From Ardenticatenales bacterium (GTDB lineage Bacteria; Chloroflexota; Anaerolineae; Ardenticatenales; Ardenticatenaceae), in the NCBI GenBank assembly GCA_013812995.1, contig JACCSL010000764.1:1-13474 (forward strand): a stretch of 13,474 nucleotides of DNA, read 5' to 3'. The position numbers and the translations under genes are program-made. How positions within the stretch are numbered: the first letter of the stretch is position 1; each line of letters begins with the position of its first letter. Of this stretch, positions 6,263-10,711 are shown piece after piece. The notes under the pieces were generated by a model. It was not told the DNA's origin and made no database searches. It saw only the letters and a program-made list of their open reading frames with translations.

Positions 6263-7267
6263 CTATGGTTTCGTTAGTTGTAGCTGGAAAATGGGCTCGG
6301 CGATGGCACCGAAACGGAACTTGTACGTCTCCTCGCCGCGTAAAAAATCATATCGGGTGCGTCCCCGCGCGATGGCATCCTCGATGTGATAGCAAAGTAG
6401 GAGCCATCCGGGGCTGAGTGTCCCCCCTTTATCCCCGTCGAAGCCCGAGTTATAGACCCACACCTCGTCCCGAAAGATAAAATTGAGATAGGTCGCCACC
6501 GGAACACCATCCACCAGCAAGAAGATGAGGTCCAGCCAGCCCAGCTTGCTGAAGGTGAGCGCCAGGTCGCAGAAGAAAGCACGCATCGGCGTCGTCATAA
6601 AGGTGGCTTTCTCCGCATCGCTGAGCGCGTGCAGGCGAAAAAAGCACTCCATCTCCTCCTCAACCTGTTCCGGCCTCACCTGGTACCAGCTCACCAGTGC
6701 CTCGTGCCCGGCCCGGCGCAGCTTGCGCCGTAGCTCGCGGCGCTGCTTGCCCTCCAGCTGCTCCAGGTACTTTTCCCATGTGTCCGGCAACGTGATGACT
6801 GGGCAGACTTCCTCGCGCACCTCAGATATGGCAAAGCCAGCGCCCGGAGCCAGACGTAAAAATGCCTCGCGCGTTGGCGAGGCATGGCGAAGACAATGCA
6901 GATCAATGGGGCAACTACACGGCGCATCGGCCCACCCGGCGAGGAGTGCCGCAGCTGCTTCTGTTTCCCGCCCTGGGGCTACAATAATATCCAGATAGTC
7001 ACTGATATCCACCCCGCCGAGGAAGCGAAGCACGGTTGTGCCCTGCTCCGTCTCGGCTTCGTACAGGGGCGCAATGGCAATGAGTTCTTCCTTGTCCCAC
7101 ACCGTCCATATCTGGAGTCGGCCAGGGGTGCCAAAATGTTGCCACCATAATCGTGTGTAGGGCAGGCTATTGAAAAGAGTGGCCGTGTGGCTGCGCTCAT
7201 GGAGCGCCTCCCACGCCTCTCCCAAGAGGTCAAAGACCCCCTCACCTTGGTAAGACTGTTCTTCCAT
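6263..7267 (-). CDS. GNAT-fold acyltransferase, CelD/BcsL (FemAB-like) type
   Basis: The 334-residue protein resembles the CelD/BcsL family, tandem GNAT-fold acyltransferases often encoded near cellulose or other exopolysaccharide genes. Seen: an N-terminal domain with FNSLPYTRLWWQHFG and APLYEAETEQG, then a basic helix KQRRELRRKLRRAGHE. The C-terminal GNAT domain has FLLVDGVPVATYLNFIFRDE, then YNSGFDGDKGGTLSPGWLL and YDFLRGEETYKFRFG, the typical C-terminal signature. Length is near the family norm. The ATG at 7267 follows AGAGGATAGGG. It is the first gene of an operon with the GT4 enzyme, suggesting joint work on a glycan. Its acyl donor and acceptor are unknown. Confidence 0.8.
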   Translation of the reverse strand: MEEQSYQGEGVFDLLGEAWEALHERSHTATLFNSLPYTRLWWQHFGTPGRLQIWTVWDKEELIAIAPLYEAETEQGTTVLRFLGGVDISDYLDIIVAPGRETEAAAALLAGWADAPCSCPIDLHCLRHASPTREAFLRLAPGAGFAISEVREEVCPVITLPDTWEKYLEQLEGKQRRELRRKLRRAGHEALVSWYQVRPEQVEEEMECFFRLHALSDAEKATFMTTPMRAFFCDLALTFSKLGWLDLIFLLVDGVPVATYLNFIFRDEVWVYNSGFDGDKGGTLSPGWLLLCYHIEDAIARGRTRYDFLRGEETYKFRFGAIAEPIFQLQLTKP

Positions 7268-7301
7268 CCCTATCCTCTATAATGCTATCGACACCGGGGA
7301 A

Positions 7302-7329
7302 AGTATAATAGATTGGTTGGCGCTGACAA
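7302..7329 (-). promoter_or_regulatory. Promoter of the acyltransferase-GT4 operon, overlapping a divergent -10
   Basis: On the minus strand TTGTCA (7324-7329), a 16-bp spacer and TATACT (7302-7307) place +1 near 7295, giving a leader of about 28 nt. The same bases read TATAAT on the plus strand (7304-7309), pointing towards the metalloenzyme gene at 7381, but no good plus -35 is visible. Confidence 0.6.
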
Positions 7330-7380
7330 ATATCAGAGCTATATACAAGTGTCTGTTCATATATCCCGGGACAATATCCA

Positions 7381-8316
7381 ATGGCTCTACTCGTCGTCTT
7401 TCTGGATGGGGTTGGTGTGGGGGAAGATAACCCCGCAAGCAATCCATTCCTGGATGCCGATATTCCCACCTGGCGCTCCCTCGCGGGCGGCGACTGGCCC
7501 ACCCTGGCCGACCCGCGCCCGCGCCATAGCCAACACGCGACGCTCCTCCCGGCAGATGCAACGCTTGGCGTGGAGGGGGAGCCTCAGTCCGGGACAGGCA
7601 CCACGACCCTCCTCACAGGGGAAAATGCGCCGGCTCTGCTGGGACGCCATGCCGGTCCCTATCCACCACGCGCCCTTCACCCCTTGCTCCAGGAAAAGAA
7701 TATCCTGGCTCAGGCAGCGGCGCGGGGCTGGCAAGCTGCTTTTGCCAATGCCTATCCGCCCTTCTTTTTCGAGAGGCTGGAGCGGGGAAAGGCGCGGCGC
7801 ACCACCTGCACGCAGGCCGCCCTCGCGGCGGGGCTCACCCTGCGGGGCTCTGAGGCGTTGGCGCGGGGCGAGGCCCTGTCGCCCTTCCTCACGAACGAGC
7901 ACTGGAGCCGCCTGGTACCCGAGGTACCGCTCATTACCCTGCACGAGGCGGGCCAAAACCTGGCACGGCTGGTGCAGGCGCACGATGTCACCCTCTTCGA
8001 GTTCTTTCAGACCGACCATCGCGGCCACCGCCCGGATATGGCCGAGGCCCACGCGCTGCTGCGCGACTTGGACCATTTTCTAGCTGGCATTCTGGTGGAA
8101 CTGGACCCCGCGAAGGATCTGCTCGTGCTTGCCAGCGATCATGGCAACTTCGAGGATCAGACACACTCCAACCACACGATCAATCCGTCGCTTATCACGC
8201 TCTGGGGGTATGAGCAGGAACAACTTGCCGCTGCCATTCAGAACCTGACGCATATTACACCCCTGCTGCTAGAGTGGCTGGAACGCCGGGAGAACGAAAA
8301 ACGCCCCTCAGAGTGA
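7381..8316 (+). CDS. Alkaline-phosphatase-superfamily metalloenzyme (phosphoglycerate-mutase-like)
   Basis: The 311-residue protein has the metal-binding layout of the alkaline phosphatase/independent phosphoglycerate mutase superfamily. Seen: the first metal Asp in VVFLDGVGVGED (D9), the nucleophile loop PQSGTGTTTLLTG (68-80), where Ser70 or a following Thr would be phosphorylated, FFQTDHRGH (D212, H216), and ASDHGNFED with THSNHT (D253, H254, H262, H265). These would bind two Mn or Zn ions. It is much shorter than true independent phosphoglycerate mutases (about 510 residues), so that role is unlikely; phosphatase or phosphotransferase activity on an unknown substrate fits better. The start ATG has only a weak GGGA upstream. 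It stands alone on the plus strand between the acyltransferase operon and rpsU, and its stop codon lies within the terminator stem. Confidence 0.8.
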   Translation: MALLVVFLDGVGVGEDNPASNPFLDADIPTWRSLAGGDWPTLADPRPRHSQHATLLPADATLGVEGEPQSGTGTTTLLTGENAPALLGRHAGPYPPRALHPLLQEKNILAQAAARGWQAAFANAYPPFFFERLERGKARRTTCTQAALAAGLTLRGSEALARGEALSPFLTNEHWSRLVPEVPLITLHEAGQNLARLVQAHDVTLFEFFQTDHRGHRPDMAEAHALLRDLDHFLAGILVELDPAKDLLVLASDHGNFEDQTHSNHTINPSLITLWGYEQEQLAAAIQNLTHITPLLLEWLERRENEKRPSE

Positions 8317-8323
8317 GGGGCGT
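8301..8323. terminator. Bidirectional intrinsic terminator
   Basis: A perfect 10-bp stem, ACGCCCCTCA / TGAGGGGCGT, encloses a GAG loop. On the plus strand it is followed by CTTGTGTTT, and on the minus strand by GTTTTTCG. It ends both the plus-strand metalloenzyme gene, whose stop is inside the stem, and the rpsA-rpsU transcript coming from the other side. Confidence 0.9.
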
Positions 8324-8343
8324 CTTGTGTTTATGCTAAAAGC

Positions 8344-8526
8344 CTAGGCGATTCGCTGCTTGGCCTTGCGAATGGCCTTTTTCTTCGCCTTGCGGCGCAA
8401 CTCGCTCCTGGACACAAACCAGCGCTTTTTGCGATAGGTGCTCAAGATACGGGCCGTTGCCACCTCCTTGCGGAAGCGCTTCAGCAGCATCTCCTGGCTC
8501 TCACCCGGTCGTAGCTTGACGGTCAT
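8344..8526 (-). CDS. rpsU: 30S ribosomal protein bS21
   Basis: The 60-residue bS21 sits near the anti-Shine-Dalgarno end of 16S rRNA on the 30S platform and helps initiation. Seen: TVKLRPGESQEMLLKRFRKE, then a helix with ARILSTYRKKRWFVSRSELR and a lysine/arginine-rich end (RKAKKKAIRKAKQRIA), all typical. The start ATG 8526-8524 is chosen because it begins the conserved MTVKLRPGES and is preceded by GGTGAGGG; longer upstream frames add unrelated residues. It follows rpsA after 91 bp that hold two hairpins, and ends 21 bp before the shared terminator. Confidence 0.93.
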   Translation of the reverse strand: MTVKLRPGESQEMLLKRFRKEVATARILSTYRKKRWFVSRSELRRKAKKKAIRKAKQRIA

Positions 8527-8553
8527 GGTGCCCTCACCCCCTTCCATGCCTCG

Positions 8554-8602
8554 AATAAAGCGCCCGAGGGCGCAACGGGGAGTGACCAGGCTCGTCACCC
8601 CC
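8554..8602 (-). promoter_or_regulatory. Two hairpins between rpsA and rpsU (attenuator or processing site)
   Basis: Reading the minus strand, the first hairpin (8602-8577) pairs GGGGGTGAC with GTCAC-T-CCCC, 9 bp with one bulge and a GAGCCTG loop. The second (8573-8560) is GCGCC-CTCG-GGCGC followed by TTTATT (8559-8554), shaped like a weak intrinsic terminator. Both lie immediately before the rpsU ribosome-binding site. They could lower readthrough from rpsA or act as a control or RNase processing point for bS21. Confidence 0.6.
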
Positions 8603-8617
8603 CTGCTGGTAATCTCG

Positions 8618-9874
8618 TTAAACGGCGTCTACGCTCGTCTCTTCCGTGCTCTCTTCGTCGCTGTAGAAGGCAGGCTCCTCGGGAAGTGTTTCCTCGAAGG
8701 CTGCATCGTCAGCCGGGAGCGTTTCCTCGAAAGCCATCGGGCTGTCGTCGCTCTCGCCAACCTCCTCGTCGCTCTCCATGCCATCGCCCTCCTCAGGGAG
8801 AGGTTGGGGAGCACGCTTCAGGCTCAGGCCGATGCGTTGGCGCTCGCTGTCGATGCTGATGATCCGTAGCGTCATGCGCTGGCCCCGGTGGACGACCTCA
8901 CGCGGGTGCTCGACCTTGTCCTCCGAGAGTTCGGAGATGTGGATCAGCCCCTCGATGCCAGCCTCGATGCGAGCAAAAGCACCGAAATCGGTGAGGTTCG
9001 TGACCTCGCCCTCCACCACATCGCCAACATTGTACTTGGAGCTCGCCTGGGTCCACGGATCGGACTGGAGCCGCTTCATGCTCAGGGCAATGCGCTCCTC
9101 ATCGCGATCGATGCTGAGGACATAGACATCCACTTCCTGTCCCACCTCGATGACATCCTTGGGATGCTTCACCCGGTGCCAGGCCATCTCGCTGACGTGG
9201 ACAAGGCCATCGGCCCCACCCAGATCGACAAAGGCCCCAAAGTTCATCAGGTTGGTGACCACACCCTTGCGCACATCGCCGGGCTGTAGTTCATCAAGCA
9301 GGCGGCTCTTGTTCTCGGCACGCCACTCCTTCATGGCGGCGCGCTCCGAGAGGATGAGGCGGCGGCGCTTCTGATTCACCTCGATGACCTTCAGTTTGAG
9401 CTTCCGCTCCATCATCTGCTCAAGGCGCTCCACGCGGCTGCCGCTGTCCGTGCGCTGCACCAGCCCCATGACCTGCGAGGCGGGCACAAAGCCACGAAGC
9501 CGACCAAAAGGAACAATGAGACCGCCCTTGTTATGGCCGGTGACCGGGGATTCAAAAATATCTCCCGTCTCCATCAGGCGCAGCGCCTCATCCCAATCCT
9601 CCTGGCTCTTTGCCATGCTGATTGAGGCGTGGATTCTGCCATCTACATCCTCAGGGTTGAGGATATAGACCGGAATCTCATCACCGACCGCAATATTAGC
9701 CAACTCGTCTGGATCCAACTTTTCCAGATCCGCCGAGGTGATGACCGCATCCAACTTCACCCCTACATCAAGGATGATCTCATTGGAATCTTTGCGAATG
9801 ACAACACCCTGTCTGATTTCGCCTCGCTCGGGGCGCTGGTAATCGTACTGCTCCTGGTTCAGATACTCCCACAT
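8618..9874 (-). CDS. rpsA: 30S ribosomal protein bS1 (four S1 domains)
   Basis: The 418-residue protein binds mRNA on the 30S subunit through S1 domains. Seen: four S1 repeats. The first two (from about GEIRQGVVIRKDSNEIILDV and GDIFESPVTGHNKGGLIVPF) are the divergent ribosome-docking type. The third and fourth (GDVRKGVVTNLMNFGAFVDL and GDVVEGEVTNLTDFGAFARI) are canonical. E. coli has six; four is usual in Gram-positive-like phyla. The tail of about 55 residues is very acidic and contains AFEETLP twice. The start is ATG 9874, where the conserved reading MWEYLNQEQYDYQRPERGEI begins. The frame is open further upstream but reads as non-coding leader. No Shine-Dalgarno precedes the ATG; instead ACCTCCTTA does, the reverse complement of one. 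E. coli rpsA also lacks a strong site and is autoregulated. Confidence 0.92.
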   Translation of the reverse strand: MWEYLNQEQYDYQRPERGEIRQGVVIRKDSNEIILDVGVKLDAVITSADLEKLDPDELANIAVGDEIPVYILNPEDVDGRIHASISMAKSQEDWDEALRLMETGDIFESPVTGHNKGGLIVPFGRLRGFVPASQVMGLVQRTDSGSRVERLEQMMERKLKLKVIEVNQKRRRLILSERAAMKEWRAENKSRLLDELQPGDVRKGVVTNLMNFGAFVDLGGADGLVHVSEMAWHRVKHPKDVIEVGQEVDVYVLSIDRDEERIALSMKRLQSDPWTQASSKYNVGDVVEGEVTNLTDFGAFARIEAGIEGLIHISELSEDKVEHPREVVHRGQRMTLRIISIDSERQRIGLSLKRAPQPLPEEGDGMESDEEVGESDDSPMAFEETLPADDAAFEETLPEEPAFYSDEESTEETSVDAV

Positions 9875-10071
9875 TAAGGAGGTATCTTTATCTTGCTGCT
9901 CTCCAACAAATTCTTTCACAGGCGTTAGCGCCAGGAGGCCCGCACTTTGCCCAATAGTAGGGGCTTTAGACGAAGCGTGGGAGGGAATGAAATGGCAAGG
10001 CAAAAGCTTTGCTATTCCAAGACCTGGCCTCTCCTTTCTTGAATTAGGGTGATAGGGTTGAATATCAAAGT
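9875..10071 (-). promoter_or_regulatory. Proximal leader of rpsA with an anti-Shine-Dalgarno-like element
   Basis: No gene is visible here. On the minus strand ACCTCCTT (9883-9876) ends one base before the rpsA ATG. AAAGGAG (10037-10031), about 150 nt upstream, can pair with CTCCTT and would close a helix beside the start codon. Small hairpins GGCG-CTAA-CGCC (9932-9921) and GCAAA-GCT-TTTGC (10012-10000) lie between. No convincing promoter with both boxes was found in this part, which leaves the promoter near 10680 as a candidate for rpsA. Confidence 0.4.
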
Positions 10072-10381
10072 AGGGGGATTTTGCCTTTCGACCGGGCTCC
10101 CCCTGGGCCACCACCGCTTGCGCGGGTAATGTGTGCCGCCTAAAGCGCCTACTGTTGGCTCGCCAAGGTTATCCTGGCTTGTCCAGCCTACCGCACTGTC
10201 TTAGACCCTCAGACTGTTTAACGGTAGACGATAGAGCGTGGGGCTGGCAAGCACCCCAAGGTATCATGACCAGGATAACGTAGCCCTCGTAGGGCTTAGG
10301 CAATGGTCAGCACGGGCTTGTCGTAACAAGCCCACGGCTTTTTAGGCCGTAGGTCGCTGACAGGCAACACTTCTCCTAGAA
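10072..10381 (-). ncRNA. Multi-helix structured RNA domain, possibly orphan omega/HEARO-like RNA
   Basis: No open frame of note, but dense base pairing. Helices in order along the minus strand: TTCT/AGAA (10381-10371); GTTGC/GCGAC (10368-10353), competing with GTCAGC/GCTGAC (10361-10356 with 10311-10306), which encloses two hairpins; CCTACGGC/GCCGTGGG (10353-10331); GGGCTTGT-TACG-ACAAGCCC (10333-10314); AGCCCT-ACG-AGGGCT (10296-10282); a 10-bp long-range stem GTTATCCTGG/CCAGGATAAC (10279-10270 with 10177-10168); inside it CTACCG/CGGTAG (10227-10222 with 10193-10188); and AGGGGGA/TCCCCCT (10104-10072). Wobble pairs fit only the minus-strand RNA; on the plus strand they become A-C mismatches. 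Inference: either an omega/HEARO-type RNA left by an IS200/IS605 element that has lost its nuclease gene, or a cis-regulatory leader of rpsA. The family name is a guess. Confidence 0.55.
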
Positions 10382-10430
10382 AACCCACCCTTTTAGAGGC
10401 CACCTTACCCCTCAGATGCCTCCGACGCTG

Positions 10431-10487
10431 CCTTTTTATAAATAAAGACCCGAGTTTCATGTCCCTAAATCAGACGAAACCCGAGTC
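10431..10487 (-). terminator. Intrinsic terminator on the minus strand
   Basis: GACTCGGGTTTC (10487-10476) pairs with GAAACTCGGGTC (10458-10447) over 12 bp with two G-U wobbles and a 17-nt loop, followed by TTTATTTAT. On the plus strand the wobbles become A-C mismatches and no T run follows, so it belongs to the minus strand. It would end or attenuate the transcript that starts near 10663. Confidence 0.75.
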
Positions 10488-10663
10488 CACCCACGGTCGT
10501 AAACCGACGCTACTACTCACCTATTGCGCAGATACGCGCCATAGATGGGGTAAAAGAGAAAAGTGTCTTACGAAAAGTCAGCGATGAACTGTACTTGTGT
10601 GTCCGTATGTGGTTCCCGAGGCACCTGCATGAGTGTAGGGGATACTAGAGATGGAAAATTGCT
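10447..10663 (-). ncRNA. Candidate small RNA (~217 nt) between a consensus promoter and a terminator
   Basis: The segment is bounded by a perfect sigma-70 promoter and a strong terminator and contains no convincing coding frame. The 5' TCAGC can pair with GCTGA near 10580, and small hairpins GCGC-GTATCT-GCGC and CGGT-TTACG-ACCG lie in the 3' half. I looked for RNase P, tmRNA, SRP and 6S RNA hallmarks and saw none. It may be a free small RNA, or the attenuated first part of a very long rpsA leader. Confidence 0.5.
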
Positions 10664-10669
10664 GAGCGA

Positions 10670-10698
10670 ATTATAGGAGGGCGTTGAAATAATGTCAA
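10670..10698 (-). promoter_or_regulatory. Perfect-consensus sigma-70 promoter
   Basis: TTGACA (10693-10698), 17-bp spacer, TATAAT (10670-10675) on the minus strand, matching all twelve consensus positions at the ideal spacing. Predicted +1 is near 10663. It begins 14 bp after the stop codon of the bcsB-like gene, so that gene's transcript must pass through it. Confidence 0.85.
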
Positions 10699-10711
10699 AA
10701 TAGTGTTGGTT

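Noticed and set aside
7387..8076. A 229-codon minus-strand open frame.
   Set aside because: It lies entirely opposite the metalloenzyme gene, whose protein shows clear superfamily motifs; the opposite frame has none and arises from high GC content.
9876..9931. A perfect plus-strand Shine-Dalgarno (AAGGAGGT) followed after 10 nt by a TTG start.
   Set aside because: The frame stops after 11 codons (MLLSNKFFHRR) and runs antisense to the rpsA leader; the bases make more sense as the complement seen in rpsA mRNA.
9875..10114. An 80-residue upstream extension of the S1 reading frame.
   Set aside because: The extra residues show no family resemblance, cover RNA-like hairpins and lack a ribosome-binding site; S1 conservation begins around MWEYLNQEQYDYQRPERGEI.
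10072..10440. A decayed tnpB coding region.
   Set aside because: All minus-strand frames are broken by many stops and no RuvC or zinc-finger motif is readable; only a vague similarity of the end of the region to an IS605 right end remains.
10440..10500. T-box riboswitch resemblance: GGGTGGACTC followed by a terminator on the minus strand.
   Set aside because: The canonical T-box core (GGGTGGNACCGCG) is only partly matched, no Stem I with a specifier loop was found, and the next gene is rpsA rather than an aminoacyl-tRNA synthetase or amino-acid gene.
10072..10700. Housekeeping RNAs: RNase P RNA, tmRNA, SRP RNA, 6S RNA.
   Set aside because: The conserved RNase P core, a tmRNA tag reading frame, the SRP GGAA tetraloop region and a 6S-like long closing stem were all absent on both strands.
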